Assembly: GCA_002304345.1 (NCBI GenBank)
Contig: NEUU01000009.1
Coordinates: forward strand, 103,428-167,427
Length of the DNA: 64,000 nt
Direction of reading: 5' to 3'
From: Verrucomicrobia bacterium Tous-C9LFEB
GTDB taxonomy: Bacteria; Verrucomicrobiota; Verrucomicrobiia; Methylacidiphilales; UBA1321
The notes beneath the pieces were generated by a model. That model was given only the letters and a program-made list of their open reading frames with translations. It was not told the DNA's origin and did not search any database. This document shows positions 16,828 through 28,700 of the stretch, piece by piece. A program made the position numbers and the translations under genes. Positions within the stretch are counted from its first letter, which is position 1. Each line of letters begins with the position of its first letter.

Positions 16828-17874
16828 GTGACTACGCCTGTTATTGATTCCTCTCCTTCTGTTTCCACTGAAAAAAACAAACCGTTTATCGTCATGATCG
16901 GCCAACCCCAAGCCTTGGGGTTGGCTTACTCGCGGGCTGCCCGGACCGAATTGACCAAACTGGGATCGCTCGCGGCGACGGAATTGACCCTGGATAATTG
17001 GATGGACCACCCGGAGATCACGCGCCAGGCGGATCTCATTCTCTCCACGTGGGGTATGCCCAGGATGGACGAAAAGTTTCTCGCGGCGTTCCCGAAGCTG
17101 AAAGCGAATTTTTACGCGGCGGGAACGGTGAAGGGATTCGTAACGGACGCTTCCTATGCGCGGCCGGTGGTGGTCAGCAGTGCGGCGACCGCCAATGCGA
17201 TTCCAGTGGCGGAGTATACGATTTCCACCGTGCTGATGAGCTTGAAGCGGTTTTGGAGCATGGCGCGGGACGTGCGCCAAACTAAAACCTGGAAGCGGAT
17301 GGAGGAGGGCGTTCCCGGAACCTATCATTCCACGGTGGGGATTGTTTCCTTGGGCGCGGTGGGGCGTTCCGTGGTGCAGATGTTATCGCGCTTCGAACTG
17401 GATTTGATCGCTTACGATCCGTTTGTGCCGAAGGACGTGGCGGAGGAATTGGGCGTGGAGCTGGTTTCCCTCGAGGAGCTTTTTCGCCGCTCGGACGTGG
17501 TGACGCTGCATTCCCCGTGGATTCCCGAAACGGAAAATCTGGTGAATGAACGTCTGCTGCGCCTGATGAAAACGGGGGCGACCTTTATCAATACCTCGCG
17601 CGGTGCCATCGTGAATGAGCCCGATCTCTGCCGCGTGCTGAAAGAGCGGGACGATTTGACCGCCATTCTGGATGTCACGCATCCCGAGCCGCCGGTGGAG
17701 GGTTCACCGCTGTATCAACTTGAGAATATCATCCTCACGCCGCATATCGCCGGGAGCATGGGTAGTGAAGTCACGCGGATGGGCGATTGGATGGTCGAGG
17801 AAATGCGCCGTTACCTGAACAAGGCACCCCTTCGTTATCAAATCACCCAAGCAATGCTCGCGCGCATGGCCTAA
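16828..17874 (+). CDS. D-isomer 2-hydroxyacid dehydrogenase (phosphoglycerate-dehydrogenase-like)
   Basis: 348 residues, GTG start. Substrate-domain halves flank a Rossmann NAD-binding domain: STVGIVSLGAVGRSVVQML near 166-184, in which Ser takes the place of the first Gly of GxGxxG. Catalytic elements follow: INTSRGAIVNE (Arg), the DVTHPEPP loop and ILTPHIAGSMG (His). These enzymes interconvert 2-hydroxy and 2-oxo acids with NAD(H). Most likely it acts on a sugar-acid-derived substrate, given the neighbouring isomerase gene 19 bases downstream; serine biosynthesis is less likely because a regulatory ACT domain and the usual context are absent. Confidence 0.85.
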   Translation: MTTPVIDSSPSVSTEKNKPFIVMIGQPQALGLAYSRAARTELTKLGSLAATELTLDNWMDHPEITRQADLILSTWGMPRMDEKFLAAFPKLKANFYAAGTVKGFVTDASYARPVVVSSAATANAIPVAEYTISTVLMSLKRFWSMARDVRQTKTWKRMEEGVPGTYHSTVGIVSLGAVGRSVVQMLSRFELDLIAYDPFVPKDVAEELGVELVSLEELFRRSDVVTLHSPWIPETENLVNERLLRLMKTGATFINTSRGAIVNEPDLCRVLKERDDLTAILDVTHPEPPVEGSPLYQLENIILTPHIAGSMGSEVTRMGDWMVEEMRRYLNKAPLRYQITQAMLARMA

Positions 17875-17893
17875 TCGGAACGGGGAATCGATC

Positions 17894-18652
17894 ATGCGTA
17901 TTGGACTTGTTTCGGTGACTTATCGTAAGCTCAGCCCCGAGGAGGTCGTGTCGCTTTCTCGTGAAGCGGGCGTGGAGTGCCTCGAGTGGGGTGGTGATGT
18001 GCATGTGCCGCCTGGGGATCTTGCCCGCGCCCGGCAGGTGGCGAGCCTGACCCACGATGCGGGGCTATCCGTGGCGGCGTACGGTTCGTACTATCGATTG
18101 GCTGTCAGCGAGGCGGATGGATTACCTTTTGAAAAAGTGCTCGAAAGTGCCGTCGCGCTGGGGGCACCCGTGATTCGCGTGTGGGCGGGAAATAAAGCCT
18201 CCTCCGAAGCCGACGAATCGTACCGCCAGCGGGTGGCTGCCGATGCGTTGCGCATCGCGGGGCTGGCTCACGCCGCTCACATCAAGATTGCTTACGAATA
18301 CCATGGCGGGACGTTGACGGATGAGACCGCCTCGGCCCGCGCATTGCTCGATGCGACAGTGCATCCGGCCGTCACCACACTCTGGCAGCCGTACAACGGT
18401 GAGAGTCTCGAAACGTGTCTGACCAGCTTGCATTCGGTGATCGATCGTCTCAGTAACGTGCATGTTTTTCATTGGTGGCCGGATGCGGGAACGCGCTTGC
18501 CGCTGGCGGAGGGGGCGGAGCGCTGGCAGCAGTATTTGACGGTGCTGCGTCAGGCGGGGAAGAATCCGGACCTTCTGCTGGAGTTCGTGCCGAAGGATGA
18601 TCCGGCGGTTCTCGCCCGCGAAGTGGCGACGCTGCGCAGGTGGCTGGCGTAA
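17894..18652 (+). CDS. Sugar phosphate isomerase/epimerase (xylose isomerase-like TIM barrel)
   Basis: 252 residues with the AP-endonuclease-2/xylose-isomerase-like TIM barrel: RIGLVSVTYRKLSPEEVVSL, GVECLEWGGDVHVPPGD (first metal-side strand), PVIRVWAG, IKIAYEYHGGTLTD (Glu ligand near 134), VTTLWQPYNGE and VHVFHWWPDAG. Members isomerise or epimerise ketoses and cyclitols using divalent metals; the exact sugar cannot be told from sequence. It is coupled to the dehydrogenase upstream (19 bases) and overlaps the next gene by 13 bases, so the three form one transcription unit. Confidence 0.8.
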   Translation: MRIGLVSVTYRKLSPEEVVSLSREAGVECLEWGGDVHVPPGDLARARQVASLTHDAGLSVAAYGSYYRLAVSEADGLPFEKVLESAVALGAPVIRVWAGNKASSEADESYRQRVAADALRIAGLAHAAHIKIAYEYHGGTLTDETASARALLDATVHPAVTTLWQPYNGESLETCLTSLHSVIDRLSNVHVFHWWPDAGTRLPLAEGAERWQQYLTVLRQAGKNPDLLLEFVPKDDPAVLAREVATLRRWLA

Positions 18653-19422
18653 AAAGATTTGGGGCCGAACCGGATCTACGCTACGTTTTCCTTGTGCAGC
18701 TGGATTTTCTATGGGCGAAAAGGGAAGACGCCACACCGCCGACGGTGCTGCAACTGGATGCCACGCGGCAGGTGGCGATTGAATTTCACCACCATGAACG
18801 GGCGCGCCGTTACCTTTTGAGGTTGCGGGCGGATGGTGTCGCGCGCGTGACGATTCCCCGTCGCGGTTCCCTGCGGCAAGCCCGCCTTTTTCTCGAGGAG
18901 AATAAGCCGTGGTTGCTGCAGCAATATCAGAAATGGCAGGCGCATCCCAAAGAAACTTGGGAGTGGAGTCCGGGCGCGGAATTCTTTTTCCGAGGTGAGA
19001 AAGTGCGGTTGGAAGTGGAGGAGGAACGTTTTGCGGTCTTCTCCGGGGAGCGTATTCCCTTGCGTAAAGGAGTGTCACTTCGCCGGCAGGTGGAGGCGCG
19101 ATTGCTGAAAATCGCCCAGCACGAATTACCCGGACAAGTCGTTAGCTTTGCGCGTCAACATCACTGCAAGATCGGGCGGGTGACCGTCCGCAATCAACGC
19201 TCGCGGTGGGGTTCCTGTTCCGTGCGTGGCACGATTTCCTTGAACTGGCGGATCATTCAGATGCCACCAGCGGTCAAGGATTACATCATTCTCCACGAAT
19301 TGATGCACACGCGGGAGATGAATCATTCCCGGCGTTACTGGGCGCAAGTGTCCGAAGTCTGTCCTGATTTCGAAGCCGCCGAGCGCTGGATTAAAGTGCA
19401 TGGCCGTGAGCTGGCGAAGTAG
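18640..19422 (+). CDS. YgjP-like metal-dependent hydrolase (DUF45)
   Basis: 260 residues, GTG start inside the end of the isomerase gene; a somewhat later start is possible. The YgjP/DUF45 family signature is complete: RWGSCSVRGTISLNWRIIQMPP (189-210), ILHELMHTREMNHSRRYW with the zinc-binding HELMH at 219-223 and a third ligand candidate H229. The fold is related to the SprT/WLM metalloproteases. Its cellular substrate is unknown. The location next to sugar genes is probably incidental. Confidence 0.85.
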   Translation: MAGVKRFGAEPDLRYVFLVQLDFLWAKREDATPPTVLQLDATRQVAIEFHHHERARRYLLRLRADGVARVTIPRRGSLRQARLFLEENKPWLLQQYQKWQAHPKETWEWSPGAEFFFRGEKVRLEVEEERFAVFSGERIPLRKGVSLRRQVEARLLKIAQHELPGQVVSFARQHHCKIGRVTVRNQRSRWGSCSVRGTISLNWRIIQMPPAVKDYIILHELMHTREMNHSRRYWAQVSEVCPDFEAAERWIKVHGRELAK

Positions 19423-19757
19423 CTCACCCAGCTTGCTTGTTCTCCAATCGCATTGGATGAATTCACAGCCAAAGTGAGAAATATTGTCCCACCTTACCGG
19501 TAGGTATGGCGAATGATACTTTATCCTAAGATTAGCTTTCCACATGCAATGTTTAAGTGGCTAATTATCAGGAGGATTTGAAATCATCGTTAGTGATTCA
19601 AAAGCAATGGCATGCATAAGTTTTAGAGGAAGGTTTCGAGGCTTTATGAAGTAGTTCTTATATTAGTTGATGTAGATACAATAGGGCTTGGACTTATCGT
19701 GGCTCGTTATTATCTTGCCCGGCGCGAGTGAGATAAACACGAAACCAAACGAGCTTT
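19423..19757. other. Intergenic region before the giant GLUG gene
   Basis: 335 bases, richer in A+T than the flanks. I see no gene, no strong hairpin and no repeat shared with other intergenic regions. It must hold the promoter of the 9.9-kb gene, but no -35/-10 pair is convincing enough to place. Confidence 0.4.
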
Positions 19758-22700
19758 ATGAATCTGACGCGATGGAAAAAAGGATTGAGATACGGACAAT
19801 CTGGACGTCTGGCCAACGCTTTCTTGTTTGCTTTGGTTCTGGGTTGGCAATTGAGCCCCGCCCTGGTGTATGCCAATCCCACGGGTGGTGAGGTGGTGGG
19901 CGGCAGTGCCAACATCAGCTCAGCGGGAAACACGCTGACGGTTAATCAGGGCAGCCAGTATGCGGTCATCAACTGGCAAGGGTTTTCCATTTCCATGGGG
20001 GAACTCACCAAGTTCATCCAGCCGGGGGCGGATAGCGCGGTCTTGAATCGCGTGGTGGGCGGCAATCTTTCCGAAATTTACGGAAGCCTGCAGGCGAATG
20101 GCCGCGTTTATCTGATCAATCCCAACGGGGTGCTGATCGGGTCCAGCGGCGTGATCAATACGTCGGGATTTCTAGCGAGCACGCTCAATGTGGCGAATGA
20201 CGAATTCATGGCGGGAGGGAAGCTCCATTTCGTCGGCGACTCGAATGCTTCCGTGATCAATCAAGGCACGATCAATTCCGTGCGGGGCAACGTGTACCTG
20301 ATCGCGGCGCAGGTGGTCAATGAAGGGACCATCACCGCGGCGAATGGAACAGCGGGATTGGCGGGCGGTCATGATGTGTGGCTGCAGCAGGAAGGGGACG
20401 AGCGGCTTTTTATCGCGACGGGTTCCAATGGTTCGGTGTCGAACATGGGGGCGATTCACGCCGCGCAGGTGGAATTAAAAGCGGCGGGTGGTAACGCGTA
20501 CGCGCTGGCGATCAACAACGGCGGGACGGTCCGCGCGACGGGCGTGGCGAATGTGGATGGTAAGATCATACTTGCGGCGAACGGCGGCAAGATTCTCAAC
20601 AGCGGGACTCTCGCGGCGAAAAAAGCCAACGGCGATGGCGGTGCGATCAAGGTCAATGCGAAGGATATTGAATTTACCTCGGGCTCGTCCTTCGACGTAG
20701 ATGGCGAAGGCACCGGTTCCGGCGGCACGGCGGATATTATCGCGACCGATACTTTGATTTTTGCCGGCACGGGCAGCGCGCGCGGGGGCGAGTTGGGAGG
20801 CCATGGCGGCTTTGCGGAATTGAGCGGTTACAATCAGGTCTTGATCTCGGGCCATGTGGATTTCCGGGCGGACCATGGCGCGTGGGGCAGTTTGTTGATC
20901 GATCCCGGCGCGGTCACGATTCAGAGCGGACCGAATGCGGCGATTGATTTCAACACGTTCAACGATGGGTACGTCAATGCCCAGTTGGGTTTGGGTAGCG
21001 TTGTCATCTCCACGGCGAATGCCACGGGTGGTGGCGCGGAGAATATTACGTTGAATGCTGGAGCCGCGCTGGATTGGTCCGCGGCGACGATCCTTTCGTT
21101 GGGTGCGGGAAACTCCATCATTCTCAATGGCACCATCACCGCAACGAACGGCGTCCTGGTTTTGAGTGCGGCGAATGCCGCGTCCTCGATCACGGCGGGC
21201 GGAGACATTTACGTGATGGATTTCCGGCTGATGCAGGGACAATGGTCCCAACTGGGCGCGTTGCCCGCCTTCACGGTGCTCAATAATTTTGTTCTCTCCA
21301 ACGGCGTACAGTTTTTGCGCGCCGCGGGCGGGACAGGCGCGACGCTCGATCCGTACATTCTCATGGATGTCTATGGATTACAGGGCATGGCCTATTCGCC
21401 GATGACCTATTCGTATCAGTTGGGCTCAAATATCAATGCTTCGGGCACGGCGACGTGGAACAGCGGAGCGGGTTTTGTGTCGATCGGTTCGGCGGCGGAT
21501 GCGTATACCGGCACGTTTAACGGGGCGACCTATTCGATCAGCGGTTTGACGATCAACCGGTCGTCAGCGAATGATGTCGGCTTGTTTGGTCGTAGTACCG
21601 GGACCGTCCAGAATGTGACTCTCGCCAATGTGTCGATCACGGGTGGCACCAATACGGGCGCGTTGGTTGGCTCCAATTCGGGATCGATTTTATCCAGCAC
21701 AGTGAGTGGTGTCGTCAATGGGGTGCAGAATGTCGGCGGTATCGCGGGGGTGAGCTCGGGTACGGTGGCCAGTACGATCAACAACTCGACGGTGAGCGGC
21801 GGCTACTACATCGGTGGTGTGGTGGGTATGAACACCACCTCTGGCCGTATTATCGGTAGCAGCAACAGCGGCGCAGTCTCTGCTACGGGCAATGTTGTCG
21901 GTGGTATTGCGGGGTGGAATAATGGCGTGGTGGATGGAGCGAGCAATTCCGGAACGGTGTCGGGGACCAATATTGTCGGCGGCATCGCGGGCTACAATGC
22001 GTGGCAGGTGCTGAACTCGACGAATTCCGGCAGCGTGAGCGGAACCTATCAGGTCGGTGGTATTGCCGGAATCAATCTGAGCACGCTCAGCGGGGTTTAT
22101 AATCTCGGGACCGTGACCAATAGTAGCGACGCCACCGGCGGTCTGGTGGGAAACAATCTGGTTACGGGAACGGTGGTCAATAGTACCAACTCTGGACGTG
22201 TTTTCGGTACGGGTTCCGATATCGGCGGTATTGCCGGGTACAATGCGGGAACTCTCAGTGGGGTGATCAATGTCGCCACGGTGAGCAGCCCCAGCGGACC
22301 GGTCGGTAATTATGTCGGTGGTATCGCGGGCCGAAACGCGACCTCGGGAAGAATTACGAGCGCCACCAATAGCGGACAGGTTAACGGCTTTACGCAGGTG
22401 GGTGGTATCGCCGGTTTCAATGCCGGAAGCCTTTCGAATGCGATCAATAGCGGAACGATCAGCGGCAGCACCTATGTCGGTGGTATCGCAGGGGTGAATT
22501 CCGGTAGTGGCGTCATCACCAATAGCACGCAGAGTGGCAAAGTGTCGGGTGTCCGAAACGTTGGAGGTCTGGTGGGTTGGAATAATGCGGGAGCGACGCT
22601 GAGCAGTAGCGTGGTGTCCGCGGGTTCGATGGTTCTCGGTACAAGCGATAACATCGGCGGCGCAGTGGGCGCGAATCAGTCGGCTCTCGTGTCCAATGTA

Positions 22701-25700
22701 ACGGTGTCGGCTTCCGTGAGCAGTCCCGGCAATAATGTGGGCGGTATTGTGGGCATGAATAACGCGATCGTGAGCACGGTGAATTTTACAGGCACAGCTT
22801 CCGGCTACAGCTATGTAGGCGGAGCGATCGGTTACAATTTTGGTGGAACCGGCAGCGGATTAATGGTGGGGGGCAGGGTCACGGGTACGGCCTATGTGGG
22901 GGGATTGGTCGGTGAGAATCTCGGCGGCGGCGTGGTGAAGCAATCCGTGTTTGCGGGGACGGCCTCCGGAATTTATTACGTAGGCGGAGCGGTTGGGCGC
23001 AACTATTTCAACAACAGTCTGGTCGATCAGGTCTACGTGCTTGGAACGGTCACCGGCAGCTCAACCGTGGGCGGCGTCATCGGGCTCAACTTGCAGAACG
23101 CGACGGTCAGTAACAGCAGCTTTAGCGGCACGGTGACGAACACGGGCAGTTACACGGGCGGCATCGTCGGTTTCAATGATGGGGGCAATATTACCAACGT
23201 GACGAATAGCGGCACGGTGAGCGGTGCTTATTACGTCGGTGGCATCGCGGGTCAAAATTCCGGAGGCGTTCTCGTCAACACGATTACGAATGTGACCAAT
23301 ACCGGGACGGTGATCGCCACGGGCAGTTATGTCGGCGGCATCATTGGTTACAATACGTCCACATTCTCAATTTCGAGCCTGTACAACAGCGGTAGCGTGG
23401 TTTCGACCAACGGTCATGACGTGGGCGGTATTGTGGGCTGGAACAACAGTACGATCAGTGACGCGGTCAATACCGGTGCGGTGAGCGGAACGGACAGCAT
23501 TGGCGGGATTGCGGGCTTAAATGATAACGGGGGCAAGATCCTCGGTTCGTATTCGACGGGGACGGTGACTTCATCGTCTTATTCGGCAGGTGGTATCGTC
23601 GGGTACAATTTTGCGGGCGGCAGCGTGATCAATAGCAGTGCCAGCGGTTTCATTACGGCGGCGAATGGCCAGACGGGCGGTATCGTAGGGCTGAATATTG
23701 GCACGGTGAGCGGCAGTATTGCTTCGGCGACGGTGAGCTCTGCGTATTCCGCGGGCGGTATTGTCGGGGCGAATTCCGGTGGAACCGTGGAGACGAGTAC
23801 CAGTAGCGGTACCGTCTCGGGTACCTATTATATCGGCGGTATTGTGGGGCTAAATAGCGGCGGGACGCTAAGTAATACCGTCCATACTGGTCAGGTGAGC
23901 GGCACGGGTGACATCGGTGGTATTGTGGGTTTTAATGATGGCGTGGTCAGCTCAAGTTTAAATAGTGGGTCGGCCACCGGAGGGAACTTCACGGGTGGCC
24001 TTGTCGGTGTTAATAACGATAATGGCTCAGTGAAAGATTCGCTCAATACCGGCACGGTGTCGGGGACGAATAATTTCACCGGCGGTATCGCGGGTTCGAA
24101 TAGAGGCACGATCTCCAATTCAGGCAGCACCGGTGCGGTCACGGGCAACCATTACACAGGTGGTCTGGTCGGCTATAATACCGGTATTATCAATACCAGT
24201 TCCAATGCGGGGACCTTGCAAGGTACGGGAGATTTTACGGGCGGTCTGGTTGGCGCGTATGTGGGTGGGGTGATATCGAATTCGACCAATTCTTCGACTG
24301 TAACGGGAGTGAATTATGTCGGCGGCATCGCGGGTGTGGTCTCGGCTTCGGCCACGTTGAATGGCGTTGAAAACTCGAGATCGGTTGTCGGAACCGGAAG
24401 CTATGTCGGTGGTATCGCGGGGGCGAATTACGGTACGATTGCGAACAGTTCCAACTCGGGAACTCTGAGTGGTGTGTACGGTCTTGGTGGCATTGTTGGG
24501 TATAATGCGAGCACAGGTACCGTCACAGGTAGTACGAATTTAAGCGCGATCGTGGCGAATACGAATGCTTCCACTATCGGCGGCATCGCCGGGGTGAATG
24601 CTGGATCGATCCAGAACAGCACGAACGCAGGAACCGTATCGGGTACGGTCAATGTCGGTGGCATCGTGGGTTTGAACGATACGGCGGGGGTGATTTCCAC
24701 CACGCTGAATAACGGCAAGGTTTCGGGCGCGACGTTTGTGGGTGGTATTGCGGGAGTGAATAACGGTCTCCTCAATGGCTTAAGCACGACAAGCTCGGTA
24801 ACGATCAGCGGTACTTACGGCGTGGGTGGTCTGGTGGGTTATAATACGGGGACGGTTTCCAGCAGCTATAATCAGTCGGCTCTGGCGGCTGGATCAGGCG
24901 CGTCGTTCTTTGGCGGTCTGGTGGGTTCCAATAGCGGTACCATTCTTTCCAGCAGCAATGCTGGCGCGATCACGGCGACTGGCGCCATGTTTATCGGCGG
25001 TTTGGCGGGGGTGAACAGCGCAACGATCAGTGGCAGTATCAATGCGGGAATCATTACCGTGACAAATACCTCCTTCGTCGGTGGCGTGGTGGGATTGAAT
25101 AATGGCTGGGTGATCAGCAATACCAATAGCGGTGTCCTCAACGGCAGTTATTCGATCAGCTCTTTTGGCGGCATCGCGGGCTACAACGGCGCCGGTGCCA
25201 CGATCAGCGGCAGCGTGAATACCGCGGCGGTGAGTGCCAGCACCAATGCGATGCATATCGGCGGTGTGGTCGGTTATAATTACGGGACGATTACCTCGAG
25301 CTCCAATCAGGGCAGTGTGAACGGCTACGGGGCTTCGCCGACGAATATCGGTGGTGTGGCGGGACAGAATCTTGGGTACATCCTGGTGAGCAGTAACAGT
25401 GGGGCGATTGCAGGGGGCTCGAATTCGCAAAACATCGGCGGCATTGTTGGGTACAATAACGCCGCGACGGTGAGTGGGAGCGTGAATGGCGGCACCGTGA
25501 CCGGCGGAACGAATTCCTTCTATATCGGCGGTCTGGTGGGTTCCAATAGCGGTTGGGTTTCGGGGAGCACCAACAACGGAGCGATCTCGGCACTTAGCGG
25601 ATCGTCGGGCATCGGTGGTCTTGTCGGGGCCAGTCAGAGCAGTGGCGGCGTGGCATCGATCATTAACAATACGAACTCGGGTGCGGTGCAGGCGACGACA

Positions 25701-28700
25701 GGCTCGGTGAGTATCGGGGGGCTCGTGGGTTACCTCGCGGACGGAACGCTCAGCGGCAACGTCAACGCTTTGTCGGGAACTGTGACCGTTACCAGCGGCG
25801 GACAGGCAGGCGGTTTTGTCGGTTACAACTCGGGCATCATCGAAAACAACGTGAATTACGCGACTGTTACCGCGACGAATACGGACAACGTCGGTGGCTT
25901 GGTCGGATTTAATACGGCCACTATTCGCAACAACTCCAATAGCGGCACGTTGAATGGCGCAGGTATTGGCATCAATTACGGCGGCATTGCGGGTTGGAAC
26001 TATTATGGTGGTTACATCGAGAACAATACGAACAGCGGGACGATTAACGCTGACGTCAATTATGTGGGCGGTATCGCGGGTGTGAATCTGAGTGTGATTA
26101 CCAACAGCCGGAATCTGGCGACGGTCAATGGCCGCAATTTCGCCGGGGGCATTGTCGGTCAGAATTCGATCAGCGGCCGGATTTATTCCAGCTCGAATTC
26201 CGGTTCGGTCAACGGTCTCACGAACGTGGGCGGCATCGCGGGAGATAATAATACGGCCACTCTGAGCGGCGTGTACAACAGCGGTAGCGTCTCGGGTACG
26301 CAGTACACGGGTGGTTTGGCAGGCGCCAACACGGCGGGATTCCTTATCAATTCGACGGTCGGTGGAGCGCACGTCACGGGAACACAATATGTCGGCGGTC
26401 TCATTGGGGTCAATAATTCCAGCACGGTGCTGAACAATACGGTCACAGCGACGGTGACTGGCAGCGGTAGGGTCGGCGGTGCGATTGGTTCCAACACCAG
26501 CGGCACTTTCTCCGGGATGAACGTTACCGCGGGAGTTTACTCCACGGGTGATTACCTTGGCGGACTCATCGGTTGGAACAACTCAGCGCAGGTTCTGGCG
26601 AATTCGACCTTCTCGGGTACGGTCTCCGGTGTCAATTATGTGGGCGGGGCGATCGGCACTACCACGTCGAACACCGTCAGTAATCTAATTGTGAACGCCA
26701 CAGTGATTGGCAGCAACACGGTCGGTGGGTTGATCGGCAATAACTTTGCCGCGACGCTGCAGAACTCCACATTTACGGGCACGGTCAGCGGTGTCAGTTA
26801 CGTTGGCGGCGCGGTGGGCTACAATAACAGTTCCAGCACGATCAACAACGTCACGGTCTCGGGGACGGTGACGGCTTCGGGTGTCAATGTCGGTGGTATT
26901 GCCGGTTACGCGCAGAACAGCACGATCAGCAATTCGATCAATACGGCCGCGGTGACCGGTTCGTCGCTCGTGGGCGGTATCGTCGGTACGTCGACCGGAG
27001 CGGCCCGGATATTGACCAGCACCAATAGCGGTCAAGTTTATGGTCTCACCATTGTGGGCGGCGTGGCTGGCCAGAATGACGCCACGATCAGCTCGAGTAT
27101 GAATTCGGGTTTCGTCAGCGGCGCGACGAACTCGGTGGGGGGCATCGCGGGATTTAATAATGGGTTGCTTTCCGGCGTGACGAACACGGGTGCTGTCAGC
27201 GCATCGTCTACGGTCGGCGGTATCGCGGGCTATGATGGCGGCACGATCACGAATGCGACGAACTCGGGGACGGTGAGTGGTGTGAATTATGTTGGCGGTA
27301 TGGTCGGTCGCTTGACGATCAGCGCGGTGATTACCAATAGTACTAATGCAGGCCAGGTCACTGGCACGAGTTATGTGGGTGGCATCGGTGGTCATATGAT
27401 GACTGGCACGCTGAGCGATGTGATGAACACGGGCGCCGTGAGCGGGGTTGATAACGTGGGTGGTATCGCGGGCGCGAGCATCGTGGGAAGCTCTATTCTG
27501 AATGCGACGAATAGCGGTGTGGTCACGGGTACCGGTTCGTATACGGGCGGTATCGCGGGCTATCACAGTGCCAGTACCATCAGCGGGTCGCTGAATACGG
27601 CCACGATTAGCGGCAATCATTATGTCGGCGGTGTGGTGGGGGACAGTACGTCATCCAGTTGGATTACGAGCGTTTCAAATAGCGGCACGGTCACGGGTTC
27701 CCGGTTTATCGGTGGCGTTGCGGGTGTGAATTATGGGAGCATGATCAGTGGGGTGCTAAATACCGGCGCGATTAATGGTTTGACCTATGCAGGTGGTATC
27801 GTTGGGTACAATATGGATTCTGTTGTCGATACGGTTACGAATAGCGGTACGGTGACTGGAGGGGTGTATACCGGTGGTATTTTTGGGGGGACGACCAATA
27901 GTACGGTCAGTCAGATTGTGAATAGTGGTGCCGTCAGTGGTACGGTTTGGGTGGGCGGGTTGATGGGCACCAGTGGTACGAATATCTCGGTGAGCTACGG
28001 CACGAATTCAGGCGCCGTTACGGGTGGTACGAACGTGGGCGGCATTGCGGGCACGTCGGATATCTTGAGCTATGTCATGAATCTTGGCACCGTGAGCGGC
28101 TCGACGAACGTTGGCGGTATCGCAGGCGTAAGTTTCATCGTCCTGACCAATGCGACGAATTCAGGTGCTGTCACGGGAGGTACGGGCGTCGGTGGTATTG
28201 CGGGGACCGCTAGCGGTACGATCGGTGGCGTGACAAATACGGCCGCAGTGACTGCCGTCAATAAGGTGGGCGGGATCATCGGCGCACTCAATAACGGCAG
28301 TATTAGTGGAGCGATCAACTCGGGCTCGGTCACTGGTACGCAGAACGTCGGTGGACTGATTGGTACCGTCACGAGCAGCACGTTGATCGGAAACTTCAGT
28401 TCTGGGGCAGTCACGGGAAGTCAGAACATCGGCGGTCTTGTCGGTTACAGCTATCACAGCACCGTCAACGCGAGTTCTGCCAGCGGAACGGTTCTGGCCA
28501 CGGTGAGCTACGCGGGTGGATTGATCGGACAGATGATCGATGGCACGCTCTCGAACTCCCTCGCGAGCGGCGACGTCACGGGTGTTGATTTCACTGGCGG
28601 TGCAGTGGGCTATAACTACTCGGGTACCATCACGAATTCCACCGCCACGGGCGCTGTGACGGGCAACACTTTTGTGGGTGGTTTACTCGGAATCAACTTC

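Noticed and set aside
24894..26387. 497-codon open frame on the minus strand inside the giant gene, with others at 26685-27620 and 28683-29678
   Set aside because: They mirror the GLUG repeats, are rich in Arg/Ala/Thr/Asp with no domain, and depend on the biased codons of the plus-strand gene.
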